This document shows positions 34,537 to 48,712 of a stretch of DNA of 61,403 nt, in pieces. The notes below the pieces were generated by a model that saw nothing but the letters and a program-made list of their open reading frames with translations, ran no database searches and was not told where the DNA came from. How positions within the stretch are numbered: position 1 is the stretch's first letter; the number at the start of each line of letters is the position of its first letter. The DNA lies in the NCBI RefSeq assembly GCF_003288845.1, contig NZ_NHYN01000010.1:1-61403 (forward strand). Direction: 5' to 3'. The DNA is from Helicobacter monodelphidis. Lineage in GTDB: Bacteria; Campylobacterota; Campylobacteria; Campylobacterales; Helicobacteraceae. Both the position numbers and the translations under genes were made by a program.

Positions 34537-35684
34537 TTTAAAACCCTCCAATCTAAGAATTTTAAGGTTGCAGTGCTTAAGACAGCAATACCCTCATTGC
34601 GTCCAAGAAATCCTAATTTTTCTGTTGTTGTTGCTTTAATGTTGATTTTGTATTGAGGAATATGTAGTAAAGAAGCTAATTTATGTTTCATTTCCTCCTT
34701 AAAAGGTGTGATTTTTGGAGCTTGTGCAATAATTGTTATATCAATATTCACAATATCAAAACCAACATTTTTAATAAACTCAACAACAATACGCGTTAAA
34801 TCGCTTGAATCTGCTCCCTTAAAGCACTCATCAGAATCACTAAACCATTCTCCAATATCTCCAGCCCCAGCAGCCCCCAATAAAGCATCAATGAGGCTAT
34901 GCAATGCAACATCGCCATCGCTATGGGCTTCAAAGGATTGAGAAAAAGGAATTTTTATGCCACAAAGCAAGATAAAATCCCCCTCTTTAAAACGATGCAC
35001 ATCAAAGCCATTGCCAATAAAGTAATCAGAGCAGGGTACACAAAGTGTTTCTAATAAATTGATATTTTCCCTATTTGTTAGTTTTTCAAGTTTTTTACTC
35101 CCTTGAACAAAGTGAATCTTCCCTCCATTTGCATAAATTGCACTACTTTCGTCATTGAATTCGCCCTTTTTTAGTGCATCCACAAGGGCATCTTTACGAC
35201 TCAGTTGAGGAGTTTGAATTAACTTAATAGCCTGGCGATTGAGGTAGCCTAATTCTTCGCTATAAATTGTGTCTACCACCTTTAAGAATGGCACAATACA
35301 ATCAGCCTGTATTTGTTTTGAGGCAACAAAAATACGTTCCAATACAGATAAATCAATCTGAAATCTCGCTACATCATTGACTAATACAAATGGTGTATCT
35401 ACAAGGTTAAGAGCATTTAGCAAGGATTGTTGACGTGTTTCTCCCCCTGCAACAAATTCTAAGCCCTCGCCCCATTTTTGTGCGTAATCAATCTCCTGAG
35501 AATGTAATACAACGACGATTTTTGAAAAAGGGTGGAATGATTGGAATTGTTCAGCAACATATCGCCACAAAGGAATATCACCAATTCGTAACCATTGTTT
35601 TTTAATGCAGACTCTTCCATTAAAATCTTTTTTAAAGCGACTCCCTTCGCCAGCACCTAATAGTACTAAAGCAACTCTATCCAT
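34533..35684 (-). CDS. ispDF: Bifunctional MEP-pathway enzyme IspD/IspF
   Basis: The protein is 383 residues. The N-terminal IspD half starts VALVLLGAGEGSRFKKDF, with FVLVNDVARFQIDLSVLERI near residue 112. The C-terminal IspF half begins near residue 222 with GNGFDVHRFKEGDFILLCGI (zinc ligands D and H) and continues AHSDGDVALHSLIDALLGAA and GDIGEWFSDSD. It attaches CMP to MEP and later cyclises the CDP-ME-2-phosphate, making isoprenoid precursors. The fusion is normal for epsilonproteobacteria. It is the first gene of the leftward operon ispDF, regulator, Sat-like, pgpA, membrane protein, truD. Confidence 0.95.
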   Translation of the reverse strand: MDRVALVLLGAGEGSRFKKDFNGRVCIKKQWLRIGDIPLWRYVAEQFQSFHPFSKIVVVLHSQEIDYAQKWGEGLEFVAGGETRQQSLLNALNLVDTPFVLVNDVARFQIDLSVLERIFVASKQIQADCIVPFLKVVDTIYSEELGYLNRQAIKLIQTPQLSRKDALVDALKKGEFNDESSAIYANGGKIHFVQGSKKLEKLTNRENINLLETLCVPCSDYFIGNGFDVHRFKEGDFILLCGIKIPFSQSFEAHSDGDVALHSLIDALLGAAGAGDIGEWFSDSDECFKGADSSDLTRIVVEFIKNVGFDIVNIDITIIAQAPKITPFKEEMKHKLASLLHIPQYKINIKATTTEKLGFLGRNEGIAVLSTATLKFLDWRVLK

Positions 35685-36252
35685 CTCCTATCCTTTATCT
35701 TAGCCTTAATGAGAATTTTTTACTCAACTAAATTTGGCACGAGTAGATTATACACAAAAAAAGCTTTTGTTATCTTTTTTATTGTCTATAATGGAGCATA
35801 TTTTAGTTAATGATGTTATTTTTGGATAGTGCAGTGTGTAATTTTTGGAATAATTGGAGATAATTGATGTAAAGGGATGTTGTAATTTTCTGTTGCAGGA
35901 GAGATGAGGTGAATTCTGATTTGTAGTTTTTGGTGGGGCGGACAAAGTTTATTGCCATTTTATCCAGTAGCAAATTTTTGATATTTTTGTTGCTGATGAT
36001 AAAGTGAGTATATTACCAACAAGTGATAGATAATTTATTATTTCAGAGGAGACAATTTAGCATCTTTTAAATTTTGCATTTGTTATTATCGATATAGAGG
36101 AATTCCTGTAAAAATTTATCTAATTTCAAAGTTGTTAAGGATTCAAGAATAGGTTTTCATAAACTGAGGTATAGATTCTTTTAAATACAAGAGATAATGA
36201 AATTTGTACTAAATTTGTTTTGGGTATAATCCGAAAAAAATGAGGATTTGAT
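35685..36252. other. Long intergenic region with two promoter-like elements
   Basis: About 570 bases between divergent genes, unusually long for this window. TATAAT at 35787-35792 (plus) has no gene downstream for 460 bases, so a small RNA could start near 35800. TATAAT at 36225-36230 belongs to the EamA gene at 36253. The ORFs inside have no ribosome sites and no family likeness. The stretch is otherwise featureless and AT-rich. Confidence 0.5.
36225..36230 (+). promoter_or_regulatory. -10 element of the third EamA gene
   Basis: GGGTATAAT lies 23 bases before the ATG at 36253, with GAGG as ribosome site in between. This gives a short leader. Confidence 0.6.
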
Positions 36253-37173
36253 ATGGCACACTATCGTCTAACAAGTGGAATTTTATATATGCTAACTTCA
36301 TCATTTTGCTTTGCCTTAATGAATGCGTTTGCAAAAGCTTTATCTCAACACCACATTCCATCTATGCAAAATGTATTTTTGCGTTCTTTGGTAATGGTTT
36401 TTATTATGGTGTTGATTTATCTTTATCAATTCTCTTCCCATAAACCTAAAAAACAAATGAAAAAAGGTGGAGTCAAAAAGCTGATTATTCGCTTGAGTAT
36501 GGGGGGGTTTGCCATGCTGTGTATCTTTTATAATATCGCAACAATGCCTTTAGGGATTGCGATTGCTTTTGCACAAAGTATGCCTTTGTATGCTGTTTTA
36601 ATGGGTGTTTTATTTTTAGGCGAAAAGCTGAATTTGATGAGTTTTGTTGCCACATTGGTTGGTTTTGTAGGATTATTGCTGATGAGTAACCCTAATGTGA
36701 ATGAATTAAGTTTTGTCGGTATTATCGTAGGAATTTTGAGTGGAGTGTGTATGGCAGCTGCATTTGTTACATTAAGGAGTTTAAGAGAATATTTCAGTAA
36801 TGAATTTTTGGTTTTTGCATTTGGTTTATCTACAACATTCTTAGGATTTTTGGGTTTGTGGATTCCAATAGCAGGCGTAGGGGGATTTACTATGCCAAAT
36901 ATGTTTGAGTGGGTTTTGATTTTGGCTATGGGGTTGAGTGGTACGGTGGCACAATTTTTTTTAAATAAAGCTTATATGAATGCACCTGTTGGAGTTGTTG
37001 CTCCTATTGATTATTTCAGAATAATTTTTAGTGTTTTGCTGGGGATTGCTTTAGGTGATGCTTTACCGAATTTATCAACTATACTGGGAATGGGCTTGAT
37101 TATTGTGGGCGGGTTGATCATTGCAGCTCCTGCACTGATGAGCGATATTAAAAAAATCAATCCTGTTGCATAA
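36253..37173 (+). CDS. EamA/DMT-superfamily transporter (third of three)
   Basis: This 306-residue protein has ten hydrophobic segments and two EamA repeats: SSFCFALMNAFAKALSQHHI near residue 15, IPSMQNVFLRSLVMV, FYNIATMPLGIAIAFAQSMP near residue 95 and PVGVVAPIDYFRIIFSVLLG near residue 250. This resembles the RhaT/YdcZ-YedA-type carriers of pyrimidine-precursor or S-adenosylmethionine import, but the substrate is not predictable. It precedes carB by about 70 bases. The gene contains a run of seven G at 36501-36507. Confidence 0.88.
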   Translation: MAHYRLTSGILYMLTSSFCFALMNAFAKALSQHHIPSMQNVFLRSLVMVFIMVLIYLYQFSSHKPKKQMKKGGVKKLIIRLSMGGFAMLCIFYNIATMPLGIAIAFAQSMPLYAVLMGVLFLGEKLNLMSFVATLVGFVGLLLMSNPNVNELSFVGIIVGILSGVCMAAAFVTLRSLREYFSNEFLVFAFGLSTTFLGFLGLWIPIAGVGGFTMPNMFEWVLILAMGLSGTVAQFFLNKAYMNAPVGVVAPIDYFRIIFSVLLGIALGDALPNLSTILGMGLIIVGGLIIAAPALMSDIKKINPVA

Positions 37174-37246
37174 AATATTTGCTTTTAAGCACCCTAATGT
37201 TAGAATATATAACTAACCAAATGATTGAATAATGTAAGGAATTTTA

Positions 37247-40200
37247 ATGCCAAAGCGAGAAGATATCAGTAATATTTTGCTGATTGGTTCAGGGCCAATT
37301 GTGATTGGGCAAGCATGCGAATTTGACTATTCAGGGACACAAGCAGCAAAAACTCTTAAGAAACTTGGCTATCGCGTTGTGCTGATTAACTCTAATCCTG
37401 CAACCATTATGACAGACCCAGAATTTGCCGATAGAACCTATATTGAACCGATTGCAGAAGAAGTGATTGCAGATATTATCAAAAAAGAGAAAATTGATGC
37501 AATTTTACCCACAATGGGCGGACAAACAGCTTTGAATGTCGCTATGAGTATGTATGAACGAGGTATGTTAGAGGGTATTGAGTTTTTAGGGGCGAAGCCA
37601 GAAGCGATAAAAAAAGGCGAGGATAGGCAAGCATTCAAAGAAGCAATGCTTAAAATCGGTATGGATTTGCCTAAGTCAAGCTATGCTTATACGCTTGATG
37701 AAGCAATGAATGCGGCAAAGGAGATAGGCTTCCCGCTTATTATCCGTGCAAGTTACACGCTTGCAGGTGGTGGCAGTGGTGTGGCTTATAATATCGATGA
37801 ATTCAAAGCAATAGCACAAAATGGCTTAGAAGTGAGTCCTATTAATGAGATTCTTATTGAAGAATCTTTGCTTGGGTGGAAAGAGTTTGAAATGGAGGTT
37901 ATTCGCGACAAAAACGATAATTGTATCATTGTGTGCAGTATCGAGAATCTCGACCCTATGGGCGTGCATACGGGAGATTCTATCACCATCGCTCCAGCTC
38001 TCACACTTACAGATAAAGAATATCAGCGAATGCGTGATGCAAGTTTTAAAATCCTGCGAGAAATCGGCGTAGATACCGGCGGGAGCAATGTGCAATTTGC
38101 CATTAATCCGCAAAATGGGCGAATGACCGTGATTGAGATGAATCCACGCGTTTCGCGTTCTTCCGCACTTGCCTCAAAAGCAACAGGCTATCCTATCGCA
38201 AAAGTCGCCACAATGCTTGCAGTGGGGTATAGCCTCGATGAAATCACCAACGACATTACAGGCACACCGGCGAGTTTTGAGCCAAGTATTGATTATATTG
38301 TTACAAAGATTCCGCGATTTACTTTTGAGAAATTCCCACAAGCTGATTCTACACTGACCACTTCGATGAAGTCTATCGGCGAGGTTATGGCGATTGGCGG
38401 GACATTCAAAGAGTCGTTGCAAAAGGCGTTATGTAGCTTAGAGACAGGTATCTTTGGATTCAATTCCTTAACTAATGATAAACTTGAAATTCAGAGGGAA
38501 ATCCGTCGTGCGAATGCTAATCGTTTGCTTTATATTGCTGATGCATTTAGGATAGGATTTAATGTTGATGAGGTGTATGAATTTTGTAAGATAGATTATT
38601 GGTTTTTAAATGAAATTCATGAAATCGTTGTCTTAGAAAAGGAAATTTCATTTGAAAATATTAAGCAAGAGTCGTTTTTGCGTTCTTTAAAGAGTAGCGG
38701 TTTTAGTGATAAAATGATTGCGTATTGGGTAAATGAACATGATGGTTTAGATGTTCAAGAAAGAGAAATTTATGAGCTAAGAAAGGAATTGGGCGTAGTG
38801 CTTGAATATCGTGAAGTCGATACTTGTGCAGCTGAATTTGACACAAAAACTGCTTATCTGTATGGCGTTATACCTTTGATGCAACCTTTAAAACCAAGTC
38901 AAAAACAAAAATCAGACCAGAAGGTAATGATTATCGGCGGAGGACCTAATCGCATAGGGCAGGGTATTGAGTTTGATTATTGTTGCGTTCATGCAAGTTT
39001 TGCATTGGCGGATATGGATGTTAAGAGTATTATGTATAATTGCAATCCTGAAACGGTAAGCACAGATTATGATACAAGCGATACACTTTATTTTGAGCCT
39101 ATCGATTTAGAACGCGTACAATCAGTTATTCAGAAGGAGAATCCGGAAGGGATTATTGTGCATTTTGGCGGACAAACGCCTTTGAAGCTTGCAAAATCCT
39201 TAACTAAAATGGGTGCAAATATTATCGGTACGAGTGCAAAGGTGATTGACATTGCAGAAGATCGTAAAAAATTTGCTAAATTTGTTGAGGAAAATCAATT
39301 ACTTCAACCTCAAAATGGTACAGCTTTTACCAAAGAAGATGCATTAAGCGTTGCACAAAAAATCGGATTTCCAGTTTTAATGCGTCCAAGTTATGTGCTT
39401 GGCGGACGTGCGATGCGTATTGTGTATAACAGTGATGAATTATTGCAGTATATGAGTGAGGCGGTCAGTGTAAGTGAGGACTCTCCTGTATTGATTGATA
39501 AGTTCTTAGAAAATGCGATAGAACTTGATGTGGATTGTATTTGTGATGGGCAGAATGTGTATATCGGTGGAATTATGCAACATATCGAAGAGGCAGGGAT
39601 TCATAGTGGGGATTCAGCCTGCTCACTTCCTGCACAAGCATTAAGTGAAAAGCAGCTTTTAGAAGTACAGAATGTTACTGCTAAAATTGCAAAAAATTTG
39701 GGTGTTGTTGGGCTTATGAATACACAATATGCTATTTATCATGGACAGCTTTATTTGATTGAAGTCAATCCGCGTGCAAGTCGCACCGTACCATTTGTGA
39801 GTAAGGCAACAGGTATTCCTCTAGCAAAAGTGGCAACACGTGTAATGTGGAATGTAACTACTCAAAAATTGCAAAATCCCCTCAAAGAGGCTTTGCAATT
39901 TTATGATAATTTTAAGCGCATTGACTATAGCGATGAGATTTTTAAGCCGAAGAAAATCACACATATCGCCATCAAGGAATCTGTATTCCCATTTAGCAAA
40001 TTAAGTGGAGCCGATGTTTCTTTAGGTCCGGAAATGAAAAGCACAGGTGAGGTGATGGGGATTTCTAAAAGTTTTGGATTAAGTTTTGCAAAAAGCCAAC
40101 TTGCTTCTAAGAATCCCTTACCTCTTTTTGGAAAAGTTTTTATTTCTCTTGCGGATTCAGATAAACCAAGTGGAATTCCAATTATTCAAGAATTATATGC

Positions 40201-40528
40201 TTTAGGATTTTCATTTTGTGCGACAACAGGGACGCAAAAGATTTTTGAGCAAACTTCCATACCTGTGGAGGTGGCATTAAAAATTTCTGAAGGGCGTCCA
40301 AATGTGTGTGATATGATAGCAAATAATGAAATTGCTTTAGTGATTAATACAAGTAATATACAATCTAATCAAGAAGATACTTGCAAGATTCGTACGCAGG
40401 TGCTTAAAAGTTCTGTTCCCTATTTTACGACAATTGCGGCAGCACAGGCAGCATTGAAGGCGATTAAAGAAAATAAGAATGGGGAAGTTTCTATTGTACG
40501 TGCAATTCAAGATTATCTTAAAGACTAA
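37247..40528 (+). CDS. carB: Carbamoyl-phosphate synthase large subunit
   Basis: At 1093 residues it has the usual length. The two halves each have a biotin-carboxylase-like N-domain and ATP-grasp: first half [20 protein letters not shown] and [16 protein letters not shown]; second half [19 protein letters not shown] near residue 563 and [17 protein letters not shown] near residue 710. The allosteric MGS-like domain follows from about residue 955. It makes carbamoyl phosphate for arginine and pyrimidines with CarA, which is not in the window. Weak local GC enrichment from 37,700 to 38,450, with a distinct codon style, is noted as a finding. Confidence 0.98.
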   Translation: MPKREDISNILLIGSGPIVIGQACEFDYSGTQAAKTLKKLGYRVVLINSNPATIMTDPEFADRTYIEPIAEEVIADIIKKEKIDAILPTMGGQTALNVAMSMYERGMLEGIEFLGAKPEAIKKGEDRQAFKEAMLKIGMDLPKSSYAYTLDEAMNAAKEIGFPLIIRASYTLAGGGSGVAYNIDEFKAIAQNGLEVSPINEILIEESLLGWKEFEMEVIRDKNDNCIIVCSIENLDPMGVHTGDSITIAPALTLTDKEYQRMRDASFKILREIGVDTGGSNVQFAINPQNGRMTVIEMNPRVSRSSALASKATGYPIAKVATMLAVGYSLDEITNDITGTPASFEPSIDYIVTKIPRFTFEKFPQADSTLTTSMKSIGEVMAIGGTFKESLQKALCSLETGIFGFNSLTNDKLEIQREIRRANANRLLYIADAFRIGFNVDEVYEFCKIDYWFLNEIHEIVVLEKEISFENIKQESFLRSLKSSGFSDKMIAYWVNEHDGLDVQEREIYELRKELGVVLEYREVDTCAAEFDTKTAYLYGVIPLMQPLKPSQKQKSDQKVMIIGGGPNRIGQGIEFDYCCVHASFALADMDVKSIMYNCNPETVSTDYDTSDTLYFEPIDLERVQSVIQKENPEGIIVHFGGQTPLKLAKSLTKMGANIIGTSAKVIDIAEDRKKFAKFVEENQLLQPQNGTAFTKEDALSVAQKIGFPVLMRPSYVLGGRAMRIVYNSDELLQYMSEAVSVSEDSPVLIDKFLENAIELDVDCICDGQNVYIGGIMQHIEEAGIHSGDSACSLPAQALSEKQLLEVQNVTAKIAKNLGVVGLMNTQYAIYHGQLYLIEVNPRASRTVPFVSKATGIPLAKVATRVMWNVTTQKLQNPLKEALQFYDNFKRIDYSDEIFKPKKITHIAIKESVFPFSKLSGADVSLGPEMKSTGEVMGISKSFGLSFAKSQLASKNPLPLFGKVFISLADSDKPSGIPIIQELYALGFSFCATTGTQKIFEQTSIPVEVALKISEGRPNVCDMIANNEIALVINTSNIQSNQEDTCKIRTQVLKSSVPYFTTIAAAQAALKAIKENKNGEVSIVRAIQDYLKD

Positions 40529-40530
40529 GA

Positions 40531-40974
40531 ATGCAAATGGTTTATTTAACCCAAACAGATACGACAATTGGCTTTTTAAGTCAGAATATGGAGAATATTA
40601 TGACTTTAAAGAAAAGAAAAAATAAACCTATTTTGATGGAAGTGTACTCTTTACGCGATTTGCAATATTATGTTCGTGTTCCGCATTTATTCAAAAATCG
40701 GATTAGACGCGGAGAAAAAACATCTTATCTTTATCCTAATAAAAAATGCTTGAGGGTTTCAAAAAATCAACGACATAATGAATTCTTGAGATGTTTTTCA
40801 AGATTACCGGGATTGTATAGTAGTTCTGCAAATAAAAGCGGACAAAGTTTTGATATAGAATTTGCTACAGAAAAAGCAGATGTAATCGTATATGAAAGGA
40901 ATGTAGATTTTAGTCAGAATTTACCTTCCCGTATTTTTAAAATCAACACTATAAAAATTCAAAGAATTCGATAA
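40531..40974 (+). CDS. Short Sua5/YciO/YrdC-family protein
   Basis: The product has 147 residues. It has the start VYLTQTDTTIGFLSQN, a central KTSYLYPNKKCLRVSKNQRH and the nucleotide-binding segment GLYSSSANKSGQSFDIEFA, which follow the YrdC fold. YrdC/TsaC makes threonylcarbamoyl-AMP for the t6A tRNA modification. Typical TsaC is about 190 residues and has a fuller KRxxxxP motif; here the KRKNKPILMEV region is shortened. It starts 2 bases after carB, as in other Helicobacter, and carbamoyl chemistry makes that pairing interesting. It may be the only TsaC of the cell or a divergent paralogue. Confidence 0.75.
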   Translation: MQMVYLTQTDTTIGFLSQNMENIMTLKKRKNKPILMEVYSLRDLQYYVRVPHLFKNRIRRGEKTSYLYPNKKCLRVSKNQRHNEFLRCFSRLPGLYSSSANKSGQSFDIEFATEKADVIVYERNVDFSQNLPSRIFKINTIKIQRIR

Positions 40975-40983
40975 GGAGGAAGT

Positions 40984-41625
40984 ATGGTTTGGCGACTGAT
41001 AACAATTTTATTTTTTGGGTGTTTATTTACGCTGATTCCTGTTGCTGGAATATTAGGTGCGGTGATGAATGGCTATATTCGTTATTATGAACTGCGTGAT
41101 TGTGGACGTCCAGTTTTTTTTAACCCCTTTTTTTATGATACAATTTTTCATGCGGGTTATGGTTGGATTTTCTTGGGCGTTAGTTTTGTCGTAGGTATTT
41201 TTATGATCTTTCCTCCTTTTTTTGGAAATTTTTTTCGTTTAATGTATGTGATGAGTATTTTGGTTGTTTCATTGGGCTTTATTCCGTCTGTAGGCTTAAA
41301 GGTGGGTGAAAAAATGTTTTATCGTCCAGATACTCCCATTGCTTTAACAAATGGTGAAATTCATCGTGTTGATGTATTGTATAAGGGGCGCGAGGGTATA
41401 CATTTTAAGGATGCAACAAAGGGTTATCCCTCTACTTTTATATGGGCAATTGTACAAAATGGAGAACAACAGAGATGTTATCGTGAAGTTGAATCACAAC
41501 CCAAGAAATCACAACCCAAGCAACCGCAAATAACAAAGGAAGAAGCAGAGGCGTTAGGTATACAGCCACCTAAGGAAAAAAAGGGCTTTTTAGAGGTTTT
41601 ACAACAAAAACTCTTTGGCGAGTAA
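40984..41625 (+). CDS. Membrane protein with Pro/Lys-rich tail, unknown
   Basis: The protein is 213 residues. Hydrophobic segments lie near residues 5-28, 58-78 and 82-103. A short soluble domain (REGIHFKDATKGYPSTFIWA) follows, then a flexible, lysine- and proline-rich tail with a 5-residue repeat (KSQPK twice, from a 15-base tandem repeat at 41492-41520). No family recognised. A near-consensus AAGGAGGAAG precedes the ATG. It is third in line after carB and the YrdC-like gene, and ends at a strong hairpin. Confidence 0.75.
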   Translation: MVWRLITILFFGCLFTLIPVAGILGAVMNGYIRYYELRDCGRPVFFNPFFYDTIFHAGYGWIFLGVSFVVGIFMIFPPFFGNFFRLMYVMSILVVSLGFIPSVGLKVGEKMFYRPDTPIALTNGEIHRVDVLYKGREGIHFKDATKGYPSTFIWAIVQNGEQQRCYREVESQPKKSQPKQPQITKEEAEALGIQPPKEKKGFLEVLQQKLFGE

Positions 41626-41631
41626 AAGGAT

Positions 41632-41669
41632 ACTATTAGCAAGGGATTCTTTGAATCCATGCTGATAGT
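41632..41669. terminator. Strong hairpin between convergent genes
   Basis: ACTATTAGCA pairs with TGCTGATAGT (one G-T pair), and inside it GGATTC pairs with GAATCC around a TTT loop. It lies in the 58-base gap between the converging membrane-protein and OPT genes, so it can end transcription from both sides. Confidence 0.65.
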
Positions 41670-41683
41670 TTGATTAGGGTGAA

Positions 41684-45120
<3,437 letters not shown>

Positions 45121-45128
45121 TTAATCCT

Positions 45129-46466
45129 CTATTTTAGAGCATTTTCAAGACTTAAAGCTCCGTCAAGAACACTTTGTTCATCGAAAGCTTTACCGATAAG
45201 TTGCATGCCTACAGGTATACCCTCTTTTTGAGAGGTAGGTAGACTAATTGCAGGAAGTCCAGCAAGATTTACAGAAATAGTGTAAATATCACCCAAATAC
45301 ATTTCAAGTGGACTTGAAGTTGCACCAAACATAGGCGGCAGAGTTGGAGAAATAGGACTTAAAATTAAATCTGTATCGCTAAAAATGCTATTAAATTGTT
45401 GCTTGATTAATGAGCGAACTTGCTGAGCTTTTAGGTAATATGCGTCATAATAGCCACTGCTTAAAACGAAACTACCTAACAGAATGCGTCTTTTCACTTC
45501 TTCGCCAAAACCCTGTGTTCTTGTTTGAATATATAATTCTTTTAGGTCATCTGAATCGATACGATTGCCATAGCGAATCCCATCAAAACGTGAAAGATTT
45601 GCACTGGCTTCAGCAGTGCAGATAATATAATATGCAGAAATATGATAAGCAGTATCTAGCATCGTTTTTTCAATAATGCGATGTCCTTGCTTTTCTAATA
45701 TAGAAATTGTTTCTGTATAGGCTTGTTGAATTTCTTGGCTTGCGTCTTTAAGAAAATCTGGAAGAACCGCAATTGTTTGTTTTCTGTTTGGATTAATATT
45801 TTTAAAACATTCTGTTGGAGGGAGGTTTGCGGAGGTGCTATCTTTAGTGTCGTAACCACTTAGCATATCTAGTAAAATAGCCGCATCACTTACATTTTGT
45901 GTGATAGGTCCAATTTGGTCAAGACTTGAGGCATAAGCAACAAGTCCATAGCGACTAATGCGTCCATAAGTAGGTTTTAAGCCTACGCAACCACAAAAAC
46001 TAGCCGGCTGTCTGATAGAACCGCCTGTATCACTCCCTAATGCTGCAATTGCAATTCCTCCAGCGACTGCTGCTGCACTTCCACCGCTTGAGCCACCCGG
46101 AACACGATTCTTTGCTACGGGATTCAATGTTTTTCCATAGCAGCTCGATTCTGTTGTGCTACCCATCGCAAATTCGTCCATATTTGCACGTCCAAAAGGA
46201 ATACATCCATGTTTGCGTAAATTGATAATAGCAGTTGCGTCGTAAGGTGCAATATAGCCTTTTAGAATACGACTTGCACAAGTGAGTGGCTCATCTTTAA
46301 TGTTGATATTGTCTTTGACTAAAATGGGAATGCCTTGTTCTTCTTTTTGGGTTAATTCGCCCACATAAGCATTCAAATCACTCGCCGCTACCTTTTTGCG
46401 TATATCGGCACAAATTTCTTGTAACTCATTTTTATCTTTTTTTAAAGCCTCTTGCAAGGTTATCAT
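45129..46466 (-). CDS. gatA: Asp-tRNA(Asn)/Glu-tRNA(Gln) amidotransferase subunit A
   Basis: A 445-residue amidase-signature protein. The catalytic Lys is in [15 protein letters not shown] near residue 52. The cis-Ser and Ser nucleophile are in [16 protein letters not shown] near residue 127 and [17 protein letters not shown] near residue 150. With GatB and GatC it amidates Glu-tRNA-Gln and Asp-tRNA-Asn, needed in Helicobacter, which lacks some of the direct synthetases. It overlaps aroC by ATGA. Confidence 0.96.
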   Translation of the reverse strand: MITLQEALKKDKNELQEICADIRKKVAASDLNAYVGELTQKEEQGIPILVKDNINIKDEPLTCASRILKGYIAPYDATAIINLRKHGCIPFGRANMDEFAMGSTTESSCYGKTLNPVAKNRVPGGSSGGSAAAVAGGIAIAALGSDTGGSIRQPASFCGCVGLKPTYGRISRYGLVAYASSLDQIGPITQNVSDAAILLDMLSGYDTKDSTSANLPPTECFKNINPNRKQTIAVLPDFLKDASQEIQQAYTETISILEKQGHRIIEKTMLDTAYHISAYYIICTAEASANLSRFDGIRYGNRIDSDDLKELYIQTRTQGFGEEVKRRILLGSFVLSSGYYDAYYLKAQQVRSLIKQQFNSIFSDTDLILSPISPTLPPMFGATSSPLEMYLGDIYTISVNLAGLPAISLPTSQKEGIPVGMQLIGKAFDEQSVLDGALSLENALK

Positions 46467-47569
46467 ATTTTTCCTCCTGAAAATGGATTATGTATTGAAT
46501 TGTAAAATTGCTTAAAAGCTGATAGTTGTGAATGTAGATTCAAAATCGCCATATCTGCAAGAACAAGAGCAACTAAGGATTCTGCCACAACAACACCTCG
46601 AATACCAATGCATGGGTCATGCCTACCTTTGAGGGAGAATTCCACAGGTTCTAATTTAGAATTCAGTGTTTGTTGGGGCAGGAAAATGGAGGGTGTGGGC
46701 TTAAAATATATGCGTACAACCAGCGTATCACCATTGCTAATTCCACCAAGAATTCCGCCACTATGATTGCTTGAGAATCCATGCGGTAAAATGGAATCAT
46801 TATGTACACTTCCTCGCATTTTAGCTACATTTGTTCCTGTGCCAATTTCTACAGCCTTCACTCCATTTAATCCCATTAAAGCTGCTGCTAATTGGGCATC
46901 TAATTTATGGTAAAGGGGTTCACCTAAGCCTAATGGAACTTTTAATGCTCTAATTTCAGCACCTGCACCTATACTATCGTGATTATTCTTTGCTTGAAGA
47001 ATCTCTTTTTTAAAAGATTCTTCAATCTTTGAATCCAACGCGTAAATTTCACTTGTTTTTGCAAAAGTGAAATCCCGTTCCTCCGTACAAGTCTCACCAA
47101 TACTGAAAATTCCACTTTGAAATTCAATGCCAATTTCTTGCAGGAGAAGTTTTGCAATTGCCCCTGCAGCCACTCTTGCGGCACTTTCCCTTGCACTTGC
47201 ACGTCCACCGCCACGATAATCACGAATATTATATTTGTGTTGGTATGTCCAATCCGCATGAGATGGGCGAAAAATATTTTGTATTTCTTTATAATCACTA
47301 CTTTTTTGGTTTTGGTTTGCAATCCATAAAGCAATGGGAGCACCTGTGCTATGAGATTCAAAAACACCACTTAAAATCTCAACTCGATCACTTTCTTTGC
47401 GTTGTGTTGAGAAAATATTACGACCGGGTGTACGACGTTGCATTTCAGAGTAAATAAATTCTTCATCAATTTTTAAACCAGCAGGTAGCCCATCGATAAC
47501 ACAACCAATGCCTGCACCATGAGATTCTCCAAAAGTGCTAATACGTAGGGCTAAACCTAGTGTATTCAT
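46463..47569 (-). CDS. aroC: Chorismate synthase
   Basis: A 368-residue FMN-dependent enzyme: [20 protein letters not shown] at the start, [20 protein letters not shown] near residue 45, [20 protein letters not shown] near residue 115 and [20 protein letters not shown] near residue 315. It makes chorismate, the precursor of aromatic amino acids and folate. It is flanked by rnc and gatA with 4-base overlaps, as in H. pylori (HP0661-HP0663 order). Confidence 0.97.
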   Translation of the reverse strand: MNTLGLALRISTFGESHGAGIGCVIDGLPAGLKIDEEFIYSEMQRRTPGRNIFSTQRKESDRVEILSGVFESHSTGAPIALWIANQNQKSSDYKEIQNIFRPSHADWTYQHKYNIRDYRGGGRASARESAARVAAGAIAKLLLQEIGIEFQSGIFSIGETCTEERDFTFAKTSEIYALDSKIEESFKKEILQAKNNHDSIGAGAEIRALKVPLGLGEPLYHKLDAQLAAALMGLNGVKAVEIGTGTNVAKMRGSVHNDSILPHGFSSNHSGGILGGISNGDTLVVRIYFKPTPSIFLPQQTLNSKLEPVEFSLKGRHDPCIGIRGVVVAESLVALVLADMAILNLHSQLSAFKQFYNSIHNPFSGGKI

Positions 47570-48261
47570 TGTTGTGCCTTTCTTCTTGATAAATCTGCCA
47601 ATGCGATTCTTGCTGCCTCTTGTTGTGCCTCTTTCTTACTTCCACCATATGCCTTAGCAGCTTGTGTGCCTAAGATGAAAACGGCAACCTCAAATTCCTT
47701 TTTATGGTCAGGACCACTTGTATTTAAAATCACATATTCAGGAATTTCTCCAAACATGGCTTGTGTAAGTTCTTGGAGCATAGTTTTATGATCTCTTAAT
47801 AAAGATTTGAGATTCATATTTTTATAAGTTTCATGAAGGATTCTAAAAATGATTTCCTGTGCCGTGCTGATGCCCGCTTCTAGATAAATTGCTCCAAAAA
47901 TAGCTTCAAAAGCGTCTGAAAGAAGAGATTTCTTCTCCCTCCCTTGATTATTTTCCTCAGCAATGGAGAGATAAATAAATTTTCCCAAATCCAAATTGCG
48001 TGCTAGCTGACTAAAACCATTTTCATTCACCATTGCTGCACGCATTTTTGAAAGTTCGCCCTCTTGTGCTTTTGGGAATTTTAAAAATAAAAATTGACCA
48101 ACTAGTAAATCCAATACGGCATCGCCTAAAAATTCAAGTCTTTCATTGCTGATAGCATGTTTATAGCTTTTATGTGTGAGGGCCTCAACAAGAAGGTTTT
48201 TATCCTTAAAGACATAGCCCAATCGCTCTTCTAAAATATTTAGATGTGCAGTATTATTCAT
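47566..48261 (-). CDS. rnc: Ribonuclease III
   Basis: The product is 231 residues. The catalytic domain starts near residue 1, with the RNase III signature [20 protein letters not shown] near residue 43, then ALFEAIFGA-like ([18 protein letters not shown]) near residue 107. The double-stranded RNA-binding domain ends the protein with [20 protein letters not shown]. It processes rRNA and double-stranded RNA. ATG 48261 is chosen because AAGAG lies upstream and the length matches the family; the longer ATG at 48282 overlaps rnhA without a ribosome site. Confidence 0.95.
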   Translation of the reverse strand: MNNTAHLNILEERLGYVFKDKNLLVEALTHKSYKHAISNERLEFLGDAVLDLLVGQFLFLKFPKAQEGELSKMRAAMVNENGFSQLARNLDLGKFIYLSIAEENNQGREKKSLLSDAFEAIFGAIYLEAGISTAQEIIFRILHETYKNMNLKSLLRDHKTMLQELTQAMFGEIPEYVILNTSGPDHKKEFEVAVFILGTQAAKAYGGSKKEAQQEAARIALADLSRRKAQQ

Positions 48262-48271
48262 AATTTTCTCT

Positions 48272-48712
48272 TCATTTTTCATTTTGACTACTTTGTTTTG
48301 CCAGAAAAGCCTCATTACGTGCGATAGAATCACAACGTTCATTTTCGGTGTGTCCATCGTGTCCTTTTACCCAACGAGCTTGAATCTGATGCATAGAGGA
48401 GACCTTAAGATACTCTTGCCATAAGTCTTTATTTTTTACTTTTTCAAAGTCCCGCTTCACCCAATTGGACAACCATTCATTGATTCCACGTACAACATAA
48501 GAAGAATCACTAAAGAGTTCTACAGAGCAAGATTCTTTTAAAGAATTCAAACCCTCAATGACTGCTTTGAGTTCCATTTGGTTGTTGGTGACATTCTTTG
48601 CAGAACCGCTGATACATTTTTCTTTGTCTTTATAACGCAAAATTGCACAATATCCGCCGAAACCAGGATTCCCTAAGCTAGAACCATCACAGAAAAGAGA
48701 GACCATTTTCAT
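48272..48712 (-). CDS. rnhA: Ribonuclease HI
   Basis: A 146-residue enzyme. The active-site acidic residues are in SLFCDGSSLGNPGFGG (D near residue 8), NNQMELKAVIEGLNSL (E near 46) and ELFSDSSYVVRGINEW (D near 68), with the later GHDGHTENERCD (H and D near 118-128). It removes RNA from RNA-DNA hybrids. ATG 48712 follows AAAGG by 6 bases; this start lies 26 bases inside the end of the TPR gene. Confidence 0.95.
   Translation of the reverse strand: MKMVSLFCDGSSLGNPGFGGYCAILRYKDKEKCISGSAKNVTNNQMELKAVIEGLNSLKESCSVELFSDSSYVVRGINEWLSNWVKRDFEKVKNKDLWQEYLKVSSMHQIQARWVKGHDGHTENERCDSIARNEAFLAKQSSQNEK

Noticed and set aside
35748-35945. Open frame on the minus strand in the long gap
   Set aside because: No ribosome site, no recognisable protein pattern; composition is that of the surrounding AT-rich spacer.
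46969-47370. 133-codon frame overlapping aroC
   Set aside because: Same strand but shifted frame inside a full-length, motif-complete aroC; no ribosome site.
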